Shown here: one piece after another, positions 10,030-18,868 of the stretch
Layout of the letters: the number at the start of each line of letters is the position of its first letter
Position numbering within the stretch: the first letter of the stretch is position 1
Assembly: GCF_029168335.1 (NCBI RefSeq)
Contig: NZ_JARGYC010000007.1
Span: 1 to 64,000 of the forward strand
Origin: Psychromarinibacter sediminicola
GTDB taxonomy: Bacteria > Pseudomonadota > Alphaproteobacteria > Rhodobacterales > Rhodobacteraceae
Length of the DNA: 64,000 nucleotides
Direction of reading: 5' to 3'
Notes under the pieces: model-generated
Database searches by the model: none
What the model was told of the DNA's origin: nothing
The model's input: the letters and a program-made list of their open reading frames with translations, nothing else
Made by a program: the position numbers and the translations under genes

Positions 10030-12177
10030 ATGGGACGGGTTACACGGGCCGGGCTGGATGTTGACCGGGAATTGGCGGAGTTCATCGAGGGCCGCGCGAT
10101 TCCGGGAACGGGCGTCGAGGTGGATGCATTCTGGGCCGGGCTGTCGCAGCTGATCCACGAATTGGGCCCGCGCAACCGCGAGCTTCTGGACGTGCGCCAG
10201 GCGCTGCAGGCGAAGCTCGATTCCTGGTTTGCCGAGCGGAAGGGCGCGCTGCCCGACACCGCCGAGCAGGAGGCCTATCTGCGCGAGATCGGCTATCTCG
10301 TCGACGCGGGGCCGGATTTCGAGATCGCCACCACGAATACCGACCCCGAGATCGCGGCGCTGCCGGGGCCGCAGCTCGTGGTGCCGGTCACCAACGCGCG
10401 CTATGCGCTGAACGCGGCGAATGCGCGCTGGGGGTCGCTCTACGATGCGCTCTACGGCACGGACGCGCTGGGCGCGGCGCCGCAGGGCGGCGGCTACGAT
10501 CCCGAGCGCGGCGCGCAGGTGATCGCCTGGGCCAAGGCGCATCTGGACAAGGTGGTGCCGCTGGCGGGCGGCTCCTGGGCCGACGTGTCCGGGCTGAGCG
10601 TGCGCGACGGCGTGCTGTTCGTGGCCGCCGAGGGCGGCGAGACCGGGCTGGCCGACCCGGCGCAGTTCGCCGGCCACCGGGAAGAGCCGCGGCTTTTCCT
10701 GTTGAAGGCCAACGGTCTGCATATCGAGATCGACGTGAACCCGGGAACTCCGGTCGGCCAGCAGGACCCGGCGGGGATCGCCGACATCCACGTGGAATCG
10801 GCGGTCTCGGCGATCATGGACTGCGAGGATTCGGTGGCCTGCGTCGACGGCGAGGACAAGACGCTGGCCTATTCCAACTGGCTGGGCCTGATGAAGGGCG
10901 ACCTGACCGAGGAGGTCGAGAAGGGCGGCCGCAGCTTCACCCGGCACCTGGCCGGCGACCGGCACTATACCGCGCCGGACGGCAGCGAGCTGGTGCTGAA
11001 GGGCCGGGCGCTGATGCTGGTGCGCAATGTCGGTCATCTGATGACCAACCCGGCGATCCTGGACCGCGACGGGGCCGAGGCGTTCGAGGGGCTGATGGAT
11101 GCGGCGGTCACGACGCTGATCGCGATGCACGATCTGGCTAAGGGCGGCGGGCCGCGCAACTCGGTAGCCGGCTCGGTCTATGTGGTCAAGCCGAAGATGC
11201 ACGGGCCCGACGAGGTTGCCTTCGCGGACGAGATTTTCACCCGTGTCGAGAAGATGCTGGGGCTGCCGCAATACACCGTGAAGCTGGGGATCATGGACGA
11301 GGAGCGCCGGACCAGCGTCAACCTCAAGGAATGCATCCGCGCGGCGCGGCACCGGGTGGCGTTCATCAACACCGGGTTCCTGGACCGCACCGGCGACGAG
11401 ATCCACACGGCGATGGAAGCGGGCCCGATGATCCGCAAGGGCGCGATGAAGAACGCGGCCTGGATCGCGGCCTACGAGGATCGCAACGTCGATATCGGGC
11501 TGGCCTGCGGGCTGAAGGGCCGCGCCCAGATCGGCAAGGGGATGTGGGCCATGCCCGACCTGATGGCCGACATGCTGGCGGCGAAGATCGGGCATCCGCA
11601 GGCGGGCGCGACCTGTGCCTGGGTGCCGTCGCCCACCGCGGCGACGCTGCACGCGACGCATTATCATGCGGTCGACGTCTTCGCCCGCCAGGACGAGATC
11701 GCGGCCGGCGGGGCGCGCGGGACGCTGGCGGACCTGCTGACGGTGCCGGTGATGGCGGGCGAGACCCTGTCCGACGACGACATCGCCGCCGAGATCGAGA
11801 ACAACGCGCAGGGCATCCTGGGCTACGTGGTGCGCTGGATCGACCAGGGCGTGGGCTGTTCCAAGGTGCCCGACATCCACGATGTCGGGCTGATGGAGGA
11901 CCGCGCGACCTGCCGGATCTCCAGCCAGGCGCTGGCCAACTGGCTGCATCACGGGGTGGTCAGCCGCGAGCGGGTGATGGACGCGCTGAAGAAGATGGCC
12001 GCCGTGGTCGACCGGCAGAACGCGGGCGACCCCGCGTACCGGCCGATGGCGCCGAAATTCGACGGGATCGCCTTCCAGGCGGCCTGCGACCTGGTGTTCA
12101 AGGGCGTGGACCAGCCGTCGGGCTATACCGAGCCGGTGCTGCACCAGCGGCGGCTGCAGCTGAAGGCGGCGGAGTGA
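10030..12177 (+). CDS. glcB: Malate synthase G
   Basis: Malate synthase G condenses glyoxylate with acetyl-CoA to form malate in the cytoplasm, assimilating glycolate/glyoxylate carbon. The 715-residue length is that of isoform G. Diagnostic segments are [13 protein letters not shown], the [14 protein letters not shown] metal-binding region, [37 protein letters not shown], and the C-terminal [20 protein letters not shown] that carries the catalytic Asp. AAGGGG lies 6 bp before the ATG. Three bp after the stop codon a triple-palindrome array begins. The next gene belongs to the GlcG-like family, which often accompanies glc genes. Confidence 0.98.
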   Translation: MGRVTRAGLDVDRELAEFIEGRAIPGTGVEVDAFWAGLSQLIHELGPRNRELLDVRQALQAKLDSWFAERKGALPDTAEQEAYLREIGYLVDAGPDFEIATTNTDPEIAALPGPQLVVPVTNARYALNAANARWGSLYDALYGTDALGAAPQGGGYDPERGAQVIAWAKAHLDKVVPLAGGSWADVSGLSVRDGVLFVAAEGGETGLADPAQFAGHREEPRLFLLKANGLHIEIDVNPGTPVGQQDPAGIADIHVESAVSAIMDCEDSVACVDGEDKTLAYSNWLGLMKGDLTEEVEKGGRSFTRHLAGDRHYTAPDGSELVLKGRALMLVRNVGHLMTNPAILDRDGAEAFEGLMDAAVTTLIAMHDLAKGGGPRNSVAGSVYVVKPKMHGPDEVAFADEIFTRVEKMLGLPQYTVKLGIMDEERRTSVNLKECIRAARHRVAFINTGFLDRTGDEIHTAMEAGPMIRKGAMKNAAWIAAYEDRNVDIGLACGLKGRAQIGKGMWAMPDLMADMLAAKIGHPQAGATCAWVPSPTAATLHATHYHAVDVFARQDEIAAGGARGTLADLLTVPVMAGETLSDDDIAAEIENNAQGILGYVVRWIDQGVGCSKVPDIHDVGLMEDRATCRISSQALANWLHHGVVSRERVMDALKKMAAVVDRQNAGDPAYRPMAPKFDGIAFQAACDLVFKGVDQPSGYTEPVLHQRRLQLKAAE

Positions 12178-12180
12178 GGC

Positions 12181-12255
12181 AAAATCTTCCAGAAGATTTT
12201 GAAGGCGCAGGATTTTCTAGAAAATCCTGAGGGGCACGATCTTCTAGAAGATCGT
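12181..12255. repeat. Triple-palindrome array 1
   Basis: Three perfect palindromes follow one another: AAAATCTTC-CA-GAAGATTTT (12181-12200), AGGATTTTC-TA-GAAAATCCT (12209-12228) and ACGATCTTC-TA-GAAGATCGT (12236-12255). Each is 20 bp with 9-bp arms; the gaps are 8 and 7 bp. The array starts 3 bp after the glcB stop and ends 53 bp before the next gene. None of the hairpins has a T-tract. Confidence 0.95.
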
Positions 12256-12308
12256 GTCGGGTCCGGTCGGGGACCGGAGCCGTGGAGAGGCGAGGACAGG
12301 AGGCCGGG

Positions 12309-12737
12309 ATGGCAAACATAAGCCTGCGCAAGGCGCGCACGATCATTCGCAAGACGCTCGAAAAGGGCCGGGAGATGGAGCTGAAGCCGCTATCGGTGGT
12401 GGTGCTCGACACCGGCGGCCACGTGGTGGCCTTCGAGCGCGCCGACGGCGCCGCGCCGGGCCGCTTCGCGATCGCGCATGGCAAGGCCTACGGCGCCGTC
12501 ATGCTGGGCATGGCAGGCCGCGCGCAGATGGCGCGGGCCGAGCAGCAGGCCTATTTCATGGCCGCCGTGAACGGCGTCTATGGCGGGCAGGTGGTGCCGG
12601 TGCCGGGCGGCATCCTGCTGCGCGACACGCGCGGCGCGCTGGTGGGCGCGATGGGCGTGACCGGCGATACCAGCGACAACGACGCCGAGGCCGGGCTGGC
12701 CGGGGCCGCCGCCGCCGGGCTGGAAGGCGAGGCCTGA
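12309..12737 (+). CDS. GlcG/HbpS-family (DUF336) heme-binding-like protein
   Basis: A 142-residue protein of the GlcG/HbpS family (heme-degradation/DUF336 fold). Visible family features are the N-terminal SLRKARTIIRKTLEKG helix, LSVVVLDTGGHVVAFERADGA, and PGGILLRD...VGAMGVTGDTSDND. Members bind heme or corrinoids, or are of unknown role next to glycolate-oxidation genes; placement after malate synthase G fits that context. AGGAGG lies 5 bp before the ATG at 12309. A GCCGCCG/CGGCGGC hairpin follows the stop at about 12743-12767. Confidence 0.85.
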   Translation: MANISLRKARTIIRKTLEKGREMELKPLSVVVLDTGGHVVAFERADGAAPGRFAIAHGKAYGAVMLGMAGRAQMARAEQQAYFMAAVNGVYGGQVVPVPGGILLRDTRGALVGAMGVTGDTSDNDAEAGLAGAAAAGLEGEA

Positions 12738-12893
12738 TATCTGCCGCCGCCGTGCCGGAGCGGCGGCGCGCCTGCCCGTTTCGCGGGCATGTGCCGTTCC
12801 GAAGGGGCGACTGTGCGGGCGCGCGACTCGACGCAAGCGGCGCGAGGCGCTAGATTCCGGGACGCGCGGAATGGAATGAGCAGGACCGGACCC

Positions 12894-13670
12894 ATGGAAC
12901 GCCCCATCGTCGGGATCATCGGAAACAGCCACCTGATCAACGACCGCTACCGGGTGCATGGCGGCGGCTATCACAACTCGCAGGCCGTCTCGAAAGTGGC
13001 CGGTTGCACGCCGGTGATCATCCCGGCCGATCCCGAGATCGTGGGGATCGAGGAGTTGATGAGCCATTTCGACGGCTTCCTGCTGACCGGCGGCCGCGCC
13101 AACGTGCATCCCGAGGAATACGGCCACGAGCCGACCGAGGCGCATGGCGCCTTCGACCGCGAGCGGGACCGCATCACGTTGCCGCTGATCCGGGCGCTGA
13201 CCGAGCGGGGGCAGCCCTATTTCGGTGTCTGCCGCGGGTTCCAGGAGGTCAACGTGGCCTTCGGCGGCACGCTGCATCCCGAGATCCGCGAATTGCCGGG
13301 GCGGATGAACCACCGGATGCCGCCCGACGGGACCGAGGAGCAGATCTTCGAGCTGCGCCAGCGCGTCACCTTCACCGAGGGCGGGCCGTTCCACCGGCTG
13401 CTGGGCGACACCGAGGTGATGACCAACACGCTGCACGGGCAGGGGGTCGACCAGCCGGGCGCGCGGATCGTGATCGACGGCTGGGCCGACGACGGCACGC
13501 CGGAGGCGCTTTATGTCGACGGGGCGCCGGGCTTCACGCTGTCGGCGCAGTGGCATCCCGAATACAACGCCGCGCACGATCCCGTCAGCCGGGTGCTGTT
13601 CGGCGCCTTCGGCGACGCGGTCCGCGACTGGGCCGGCCGGCGCGGGCGGCCGCAGCTGAAGAGCGCCTGA
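12894..13670 (+). CDS. Class I glutamine amidotransferase, peptidase C26 (PuuD-like)
   Basis: This is a 258-residue C26-family hydrolase, related to gamma-glutamyl-GABA hydrolase PuuD. The Cys-His-Glu triad is visible: GVCRGFQE supplies the nucleophile, and SAQWHPEYN supplies the His and Glu. FLLTGGRANVHPEEY is the family's glycine-rich segment. I chose the ATG at 12894, which has AGGA 8 bp upstream; an ATG at 12876 is possible. A second, different glutamine amidotransferase sits in the amine operon at 55713, so this one may act on another gamma-glutamyl compound. Confidence 0.88.
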   Translation: MERPIVGIIGNSHLINDRYRVHGGGYHNSQAVSKVAGCTPVIIPADPEIVGIEELMSHFDGFLLTGGRANVHPEEYGHEPTEAHGAFDRERDRITLPLIRALTERGQPYFGVCRGFQEVNVAFGGTLHPEIRELPGRMNHRMPPDGTEEQIFELRQRVTFTEGGPFHRLLGDTEVMTNTLHGQGVDQPGARIVIDGWADDGTPEALYVDGAPGFTLSAQWHPEYNAAHDPVSRVLFGAFGDAVRDWAGRRGRPQLKSA

Positions 13671-13794
13671 GACGCGTGGTGAGCGTTTGCGACGCCGCCG
13701 TGTCCCGGGGCTGTCGGCGCGGCCCGGCGGTCATGGAGCCGGGCGCGGCCCGGCCTTGCGCATAGGCCCCGAGCAAGCCCCCCAAGCAGCCCAC

Positions 13795-13986
13795 ATGTTC
13801 GACCTGGATCACCCGTTCTTCCGCCCGCTCTGGATTCGCCTCGCCGTGGTGGTCCTGTGCTTCGGCTGGGCCGCGGTGGAGCTGTCGGGCGGCTATACCG
13901 GCTGGGCCATGCTGTTCGGCGGGCTCGGCGGCTATTCGGCCTGGCGCTTCTTCGTCACCTTCGACCCCCGCGACCCGGAGGAGTGA
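13795..13986 (+). CDS. Small two-span membrane protein
   Basis: A 63-residue hydrophobic protein with two probable transmembrane helices (LWIRLAVVVLCFGWAAVEL and GWAMLFGGLGGYSAWRFFV) joined by a short Gly-rich turn. No family is recognised. Its stop lies 6 bp from the convergent stop of the dehydratase gene. The start has only a weak ribosome-binding site. Confidence 0.65.
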   Translation: MFDLDHPFFRPLWIRLAVVVLCFGWAAVELSGGYTGWAMLFGGLGGYSAWRFFVTFDPRDPEE

Positions 13987-13992
13987 GGCCCT

Positions 13993-15882
13993 CTATTGCC
14001 GCGGCATTCCCGGCTGGCGCATGAAGCGGCGCTGCGCGGCGATGCGGAACGGGGCGTTCGGCGCGCCGTAGCCGGCATAGCCGCCCTTGCGCTGGACGAT
14101 CTCGAAGAAGATGCCGTCGCCGAAGCTGCGCGAGTAGATCTGGAAGAAGGCGCCCTCGGCATCCTCGTCGTAGAGGATGTTGTGCGCCCGCAGCCGGTCG
14201 ACGAAGGCGTCGTCGAGGCCGAGGCGGGCGGCGAGGTCGTCGTAGTAGTTCTCGGGCATCGGCAGCGCCTGGAACCCGCCGGCCGCCAGCGCCTCGGCGG
14301 TGGCGAAGATGTCGTCGGTGGCGAGGGCCACGTGCTGCACCGAAGAGCCGAAGCTGTCGGCGATGAAGCGGCCGGCGAAGGTGCGGTGGGTGTCGGCCCC
14401 GTTCAGCGTGACGCGCAGCGCGCCGTCGGGCGACTCGATGGCCTGGCTGCGCACCAGCCCGCCGGGATCGACCACGTCGACGGTGGCGAGCTTGTGCGTG
14501 TCGAACAGCGAGAGGTAGAACAGCGACCAGGTCAGCATCTCTTCGTAGTTCATCGTCTGGGCGATATGGTCGATCCGGGTCAGGCCGGCGCCGCGGGCGC
14601 CGTCGTCGCCGACCGGCTCGAACTCGATCTCCCAGACCTGGGCAAGGTCGCTCTGCCGGTCGATGAAGTGCAGAAGGCCGCTGCCGACGCCGCGGATCGC
14701 GGGGATGTCCAGTTCGCCCGGCCCGACCGGCTGGTGGAACGGCGTGGCGCCGAGCGCCTCGGCGCGCGCGACGGTGGCCGTAGCGCTGTCCACCGTCAGG
14801 CCGATATCGCAGACGTTCAGCCCGTGCGCGATATGCGAGGTATGCGCGAAGCCTTCGGGATCGGTGTTCAGCACGATCCGGATGTCGCCCTGGCGCCAGA
14901 CCGCGACCTGCTTGGAGATATGCTGCCCGGCCTTCTGGAACCCCAGCGCGGTCAGCAGCCTGCCGAGGTCCTCCGCCTCGGCCTCGCTGGCGGCGAATTC
15001 GACGAAGGATACCCCTTCGGCGCGGATGCGCGGCGGGATCTCGGGGACGGCGATGGCGATGTCCGGCTCGGCGCGCTTGACCTGGTCCATCAGGTAGACG
15101 AGCGAGCGGTGGCCGTCGAGCGCGATGGCCCGGGGCGAGCCGCCGCGGAACTGGTCGTTGAACACCTCCAGGCTGATCGGCCCGTCATAGCCGGTGGCGG
15201 CGACGGCGCGCATGAAGCCGGTGACGTCCAGGTCGCCCTCGCCGGGCATGTTGCGGAAGTGGCGCGACCAGTAGAGCAGGTCCATCTCGATCATCGGCGC
15301 ATCGGCGAGCTGGACGAAGAAGACGCGGTCGCCCGGGATCGCGCGGATCGAGTCGGGGTCGATGCCGCGGCCCAGCGTGTGGAAGCTGTCGAGGATCAGC
15401 CCGATGTTGGGGTGGTCGGCGCGGCGCACCACCTCCCAGGCGTCGCGGTGGTCGTTGACATGGCTGCCCCAGGCCAGCGCCTCGTAGCCCACCCGCAGCG
15501 CGCGGGCGGCGGCGCGGTCGCCCAGCTCGGCGAAATCCTCGGCCATCCGGTCGATGCCGCCCAGCGCCTTGGGATGGACCGAGGAGCAGACCAGCACCAG
15601 GTCCGTGCCCAGCTCCTGCATCAGGTCGAACTTGCGCTCCATCCGGTCGAAGGCGCGAGCGCGCTCGGGCTCGGGCAGGCCCTCGAAGTCGCGGAACGGC
15701 TGGAACAGCGAGATCTCCAGCCCGTGGTCGCGCACCATGGCGCCCACTTCGCGCGGGGACGCGTCGAAGGTGATGAAATCCTGCTCGAAAATCTCGATCC
15801 CGTCGAAGCCGGCGGCGGCGATGGCGGCGAGCTTTTCCCGCAGGTCCCCGGCGATGCAGACGGTGGCGATGGCGGTCTTCAT
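13993..15882 (-). CDS. quiC: 3-dehydroshikimate dehydratase, two-domain QuiC type
   Basis: The enzyme is predicted to dehydrate 3-dehydroshikimate to protocatechuate in quinate/shikimate catabolism. Residues 1-280 form a sugar-phosphate-isomerase-like TIM barrel with AGFDGIEIFEQDF, GLILDSFHTLG, FFVQLADAP and SLEVFND, which carry metal ligands. Residues about 285-629 form a hydroxyphenylpyruvate-dioxygenase-like (VOC) half with RIDHIAQTM, SSVQHVALATDD and FFEIVQRKGGYAG. This fusion is the known architecture of the Pseudomonas QuiC class. The shikimate dehydrogenase-like gene immediately upstream in the same direction supports the pathway. Confidence 0.88.
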   Translation of the reverse strand: MKTAIATVCIAGDLREKLAAIAAAGFDGIEIFEQDFITFDASPREVGAMVRDHGLEISLFQPFRDFEGLPEPERARAFDRMERKFDLMQELGTDLVLVCSSVHPKALGGIDRMAEDFAELGDRAAARALRVGYEALAWGSHVNDHRDAWEVVRRADHPNIGLILDSFHTLGRGIDPDSIRAIPGDRVFFVQLADAPMIEMDLLYWSRHFRNMPGEGDLDVTGFMRAVAATGYDGPISLEVFNDQFRGGSPRAIALDGHRSLVYLMDQVKRAEPDIAIAVPEIPPRIRAEGVSFVEFAASEAEAEDLGRLLTALGFQKAGQHISKQVAVWRQGDIRIVLNTDPEGFAHTSHIAHGLNVCDIGLTVDSATATVARAEALGATPFHQPVGPGELDIPAIRGVGSGLLHFIDRQSDLAQVWEIEFEPVGDDGARGAGLTRIDHIAQTMNYEEMLTWSLFYLSLFDTHKLATVDVVDPGGLVRSQAIESPDGALRVTLNGADTHRTFAGRFIADSFGSSVQHVALATDDIFATAEALAAGGFQALPMPENYYDDLAARLGLDDAFVDRLRAHNILYDEDAEGAFFQIYSRSFGDGIFFEIVQRKGGYAGYGAPNAPFRIAAQRRFMRQPGMPRQ

Positions 15883-15950
15883 TGCGTACCTTTCCTTGGC
15901 CGGCCCGCGCTCGGTGCGGCGGGCCGGCGGGGCCGTTCCTGGATACGATC

Positions 15951-16829
15951 CTAGCTAAAGGAGTCGAACGCGTCCTGCATCCGCTGAATGTCCGGCGCGC
16001 GGCCGGTGAACAGCTCGAAGGCGCGGACCGCCTGGAACAGCGCCATGCCTGAGCCGGGCAGCACCGCGCAGCCCAGCGCGCGGGCGGTGGCCAGAAGCTC
16101 GGTCTCCAGCGGGAAGTAGACGATGTCGGCGACCCAGTGGTCGGGGCGCAGAAGCGCGGCCGGCAGCGGCAGGCCGGGATGCTTCGCCATGCCCACGGGG
16201 CTTGCATTGACGATGCCGTCCGCCTCGTGCGCGGCGGTGGCCACCTCCGTCGCGGGCACGGCGCGGCCCGGGCCGTGATGCGCGGCGAGGCTTTCGGCCA
16301 GGTTCCGGGCGGTGTTTTCGTCGACGTCGCGGATCAGCAGCCGCTCGACGCCTTCGTCGAGCAGCGCGTGCGCCACGGCGCCCCCCGCGCCGCCGGCGCC
16401 CAGCAGCAGCACGCAGCGCCGGGCGGCGCCGGGCAGCCCGCGCCGCAGGCTCTCGCGAAAGCCCCAGTGATCGGTGTTCTCGCCGATCCGGCGGCCGCCG
16501 CGGAACTGCACGGTGTTGACGGCGCCGACCTTGCGGGCGGCGTCCGACAGCTCGTCCATCAGCGGCAGCACGGCGCGCTTGTAGGGGTGGGTCACGTTCA
16601 GCCCGTCGAAGCCTTCGGCCTGCAGCAGGTCCAGTATCTCGCCGGTGTCCTGCGGCAGGTCGCGCGCCTGCGCGTCGATCAGGCGGTAGTCGTAGGAGAT
16701 CCCGGCCGCCTCCGCCGCGGCCATATGCATGCGCGGCGTGCGCGAGGCGCCGATTCCATGGCCGAGCAGGCCGATGGTGATCGGGCCGCCGGCGGTCGCG
16801 GCCGGCCGGACGGGCGATGGCTGGGCCAC
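15951..16829 (-). CDS. Shikimate dehydrogenase family protein (catabolic context)
   Basis: A 292-residue NAD(P)-dependent shikimate/quinate dehydrogenase. The substrate site LNVTHPYKRAV (catalytic Lys), ENTDHWGF (Asp), and dinucleotide-binding VLLLGAGGAGGAV are all present. The start is GTG at 16829, preceded by AAGGAG with 7 bp spacing; no in-frame ATG fits. It lies 68 bp upstream of quiC, so the pair probably feeds shikimate or quinate to protocatechuate rather than serving aromatic biosynthesis. The reading frame continues upstream through the tRNA region, but that is not coding. Confidence 0.87.
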   Translation of the reverse strand: MAQPSPVRPAATAGGPITIGLLGHGIGASRTPRMHMAAAEAAGISYDYRLIDAQARDLPQDTGEILDLLQAEGFDGLNVTHPYKRAVLPLMDELSDAARKVGAVNTVQFRGGRRIGENTDHWGFRESLRRGLPGAARRCVLLLGAGGAGGAVAHALLDEGVERLLIRDVDENTARNLAESLAAHHGPGRAVPATEVATAAHEADGIVNASPVGMAKHPGLPLPAALLRPDHWVADIVYFPLETELLATARALGCAVLPGSGMALFQAVRAFELFTGRAPDIQRMQDAFDSFS

Positions 16830-16942
16830 GGCCGGGCTCCTTCCCCTGGGCTGGTTCGGGTTCTGGCGCGAAAGGTGTTCCGAACGGTCGGGCCTGTCAA
16901 CGCCGCGGCGGGCGATCGGCGCGACGGACCGAACGGGATGAT

Positions 16943-17016
16943 TGGAGGCGAGTACCGGAATCGAACCGGTGTACACGGATTTGCAATCCGCTGCGTAACC
17001 ACTCCGCCAACTCGCC
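16943..17016 (-). tRNA. tRNA-Cys (GCA)
   Basis: On the minus strand, GGCGAGT pairs with ACTCGCC as the 7-bp acceptor stem. The anticodon loop reads ATTGCAAAT with anticodon GCA, the T-arm is CCGGTTCGATTCCGG, and the 3' end TCCA is encoded. Length is 74 nt. Its 5' 40 nt also occur at 26125-26163, marking it as the integration target of the 9.1 kb island. All bases upstream of the 5' end appear to be island-derived. Confidence 0.97.
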
Positions 17017-17022
17017 AGAGTG
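16977..17022. other. Attachment site, left copy (46 bp)
   Basis: The stretch beginning GGATTTGCAATCC and ending CTCGCCAGAGTG is repeated in the same orientation at 26124-26169 with one mismatch (GTAACC here, GTCACC there). It covers the 5' half of tRNA-Cys from the anticodon stem plus 6 bp upstream. Confidence 0.92.
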
Positions 17023-17028
17023 TTGCAT

Positions 17029-17057
17029 TCCTTAGGTTTCGTGCTCGCTGCCGTCAA
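17029..17057 (-). promoter_or_regulatory. Island-supplied promoter of tRNA-Cys
   Basis: On the minus strand TTGACG (17057-17052) is separated by 17 bp from TAAGGA (17034-17029), placed 13 bp before the tRNA 5' end. The spacing and position are right for a sigma-70 promoter. It lies outside the repeated att core, so it came with the island. Confidence 0.6.
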
Positions 17058-17058
17058 G

Positions 17059-17079
17059 CGGTTATCACTCCGGTTATCA
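17059..17079. promoter_or_regulatory. Candidate integrase arm-type sites, left end
   Basis: CGGTTATCA occurs at 17059-17067 and 17071-17079, 12 bp apart. The same 9-mer recurs just inside the right end of the island at 26041, with an inverted CGTTATCA at 26077-26084. Pairs of short repeats flanking an att core are typical of tyrosine-integrase arm sites. Confidence 0.5.
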
Positions 17080-17104
17080 GGTTTCTGTTCTGTGCCTGTT
17101 CCGT

Positions 17105-18097
17105 TCACTGCCGCTTCTCCCAGGCTTGCCGTGCGCGCATCATCTGCCGCGCCTCTCCGGCGTACTTTCGGATCATCTCCTTGGAGCTGTGGCCGCTGTA
17201 GGAGGCGATCTCATCGTCGTCGCAGCCCGCCCAAGCGAGCTCCATGACGCCGCGGTAGCGCAGCGCGTGGAGGTCATAGGCCATGAGGTCGAGACGCTTG
17301 CGCTCCCGCGCCATGACGCGCGACATGTATCGGTAATCCATCGGGGAGCCGTCCGGCCGGGTCAGGATCGTGAGCCCGTTCTTGGATGCCGAGTCGAGCG
17401 CGGTTTTCAGCTCGGCCGTACAGGGCAGCCACAGCGACTTGTCGGACTTGCCCTGGACGATCCGCAGGCTCTCGCCGTCGTAGTCGTTCCAGCGAAACAG
17501 GGTCCAGTCGCTCGGTCGCTGGACGCTGCCGACTCCGATCTCGAAGATCAGCCGGGGCAGGGGGCTCGCCTCTGCGCGCCACTTCTTCACCGCCCAGTCC
17601 GGCCACGGGATATGAGGCTGTGCGCGATCCTGCGGCACGCTCAGGCGCCGAACGCCCTTGGCGGGGTTGTCCTTCATCCAGCCGAGGTCGATGGCGTGCT
17701 CGAACAACACAGACATGACCTGCGGCACGTAGTTGGCGAAGCGGGTCCGGTGCCGGTTGGCCTCCATCGCGGCAATCACGTCCTTGCGGATCGTGCGGGT
17801 CGCGTCCCGGTTGCCGTTCTTCTCTTCGATGTAGATCAGCACCTTCTCATAGTCGCCGCGCGTCCTCACCTTGAGGCGCGTCCAGCGGTCGGATCTGCGG
17901 TAGGAGGCGATCAGCGCACTCCAGGAGGTTTTGCACTCCACCGCGCGGCCGGTGAGGATATCCCAGTACTGGCGATCGAACTCGGAGCTGGGGTAGGGCG
18001 CCGTGATGCGGCCGAGGTATTTCCCGCCCTTTCGGACATAGACGAAGCCCGGCTTGGTCTCGATCAGGTATTTCTTGCCGCCCCAACGGTTCACCAT
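17105..18097 (-). CDS. Tyrosine-type site-specific integrase
   Basis: This 330-residue recombinase catalyses integration and excision of the island at tRNA-Cys. The catalytic domain shows the expected residues: Arg in VQRPSDW, Lys in VQGKSDKS, HALRYRG (His-x-x-Arg), GHSS, and the Tyr of IRKYAGEAR. The N-terminal half carries a core-binding SAM-like domain. It is adjacent to the att site, as is usual. The start ATG at 18097 overlaps the end of the upstream excisionase-like gene by 7 bp, so the two are translationally coupled. Confidence 0.95.
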   Translation of the reverse strand: MVNRWGGKKYLIETKPGFVYVRKGGKYLGRITAPYPSSEFDRQYWDILTGRAVECKTSWSALIASYRRSDRWTRLKVRTRGDYEKVLIYIEEKNGNRDATRTIRKDVIAAMEANRHRTRFANYVPQVMSVLFEHAIDLGWMKDNPAKGVRRLSVPQDRAQPHIPWPDWAVKKWRAEASPLPRLIFEIGVGSVQRPSDWTLFRWNDYDGESLRIVQGKSDKSLWLPCTAELKTALDSASKNGLTILTRPDGSPMDYRYMSRVMARERKRLDLMAYDLHALRYRGVMELAWAGCDDDEIASYSGHSSKEMIRKYAGEARQMMRARQAWEKRQ

Positions 18098-18297
18098 GTC
18101 ATGCCCCCGCCTTCCATCGCGTCGCCGCGGGCGATGCGCTGCAGCTCTTCCACGTCCCACCGCTCAAGCCCGCCGAGGTCGCGCGGACCGGGCAGGTGCC
18201 CCGCATCCACCAGCCGACGAAACTCGTCCCGCTTCATGCAGAACAGCTCCGCAGCGGTCTTGTCGTCGGCAAAGAGGGGGGCGGGGCGGGTGGTCAT
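18091..18297 (-). CDS. Small helix-turn-helix protein, excisionase-like
   Basis: A 68-residue protein resembling AlpA/excisionase-type winged helix proteins: ADDKTAAELFCMKRDEFRRLVDAGHLPGPRDLGGLERWDVEEL matches the pattern of a helix-turn-helix followed by a wing. It overlaps the integrase start and is separated from the upstream regulator gene by one base. It probably directs excision or regulates int. Assignment is from fold pattern and position. Confidence 0.75.
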   Translation of the reverse strand: MTTRPAPLFADDKTAAELFCMKRDEFRRLVDAGHLPGPRDLGGLERWDVEELQRIARGDAMEGGGMTW

Positions 18298-18298
18298 G

Positions 18299-18850
18299 TC
18301 AGCTGCTTGACCCCACGCGATATACTTCATCCAGGACTGCAGATGGATCCAGGCCCAAGCGTGTGCACACCTTGTTGAAGACCTTGGAAACATTCACAGC
18401 GATGAATGCCGAAGGATCGCCAGTACCGCCGACATTAACGGCGCTTAGAGGGATTTTCCCGTCCGTGATCGCGACTATTTTTGCTTGTTCGCCAAAGATC
18501 AGCATAAACGTTTCACCGTGCTGGTGGTGATACGGCATGGCGATTTTCCGGTCGGGTTCTGCCGGGTCGTCCCATTCCGCGTAGCCGGCCGGCCCTTCAC
18601 CGAAATGCGCAAACTCTCTGGCCGCCGAGAATGCCTCCTGCGGTGTCGCGATTCCGAGACGCAGTACGGCAGCCGCCACGGCAAACTCCATCAGGTTCTC
18701 CCAGGAAAACAGCCTCGCGCGTCCTTTTCCGCCGCCGCCGCTGTGGCCAACGATCAACCCACGCGCCGCCCAGTTCTGAACCGACTTGTGGGTGAGATCG
18801 GTCGCGTCTGCGACTTGCTGCGATGTAAATTGCCGCGTGGTGAGCTGCAT
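18299..18850 (-). CDS. MerR-like HTH regulator of the integrase operon
   Basis: A 183-residue protein whose first 70 residues look like a MerR-type HTH: FTSQQVADATDLTHKSVQNWAARGLIVGHSGGGGKGRARLFSW. The remainder (a mostly helical segment followed by LIFGEQAKIVAITDGKIPLSAV) is not recognised. The start at 18850 is preceded by GAGG. It is first in the operon regulator-excisionase-integrase, and two inverted-repeat operators overlap the promoter just upstream, which suggests autoregulation. Confidence 0.72.
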   Translation of the reverse strand: MQLTTRQFTSQQVADATDLTHKSVQNWAARGLIVGHSGGGGKGRARLFSWENLMEFAVAAAVLRLGIATPQEAFSAAREFAHFGEGPAGYAEWDDPAEPDRKIAMPYHHQHGETFMLIFGEQAKIVAITDGKIPLSAVNVGGTGDPSAFIAVNVSKVFNKVCTRLGLDPSAVLDEVYRVGSSS

Positions 18851-18868
18851 GTGCGCCTCGCCGTTTTT

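Noticed and set aside
15951-17108. Longer shikimate dehydrogenase starting inside the tRNA region
   Set aside because: The frame runs through tRNA-Cys and the island border; the GTG at 16829 with AAGGAG upstream fits the family N-terminus.
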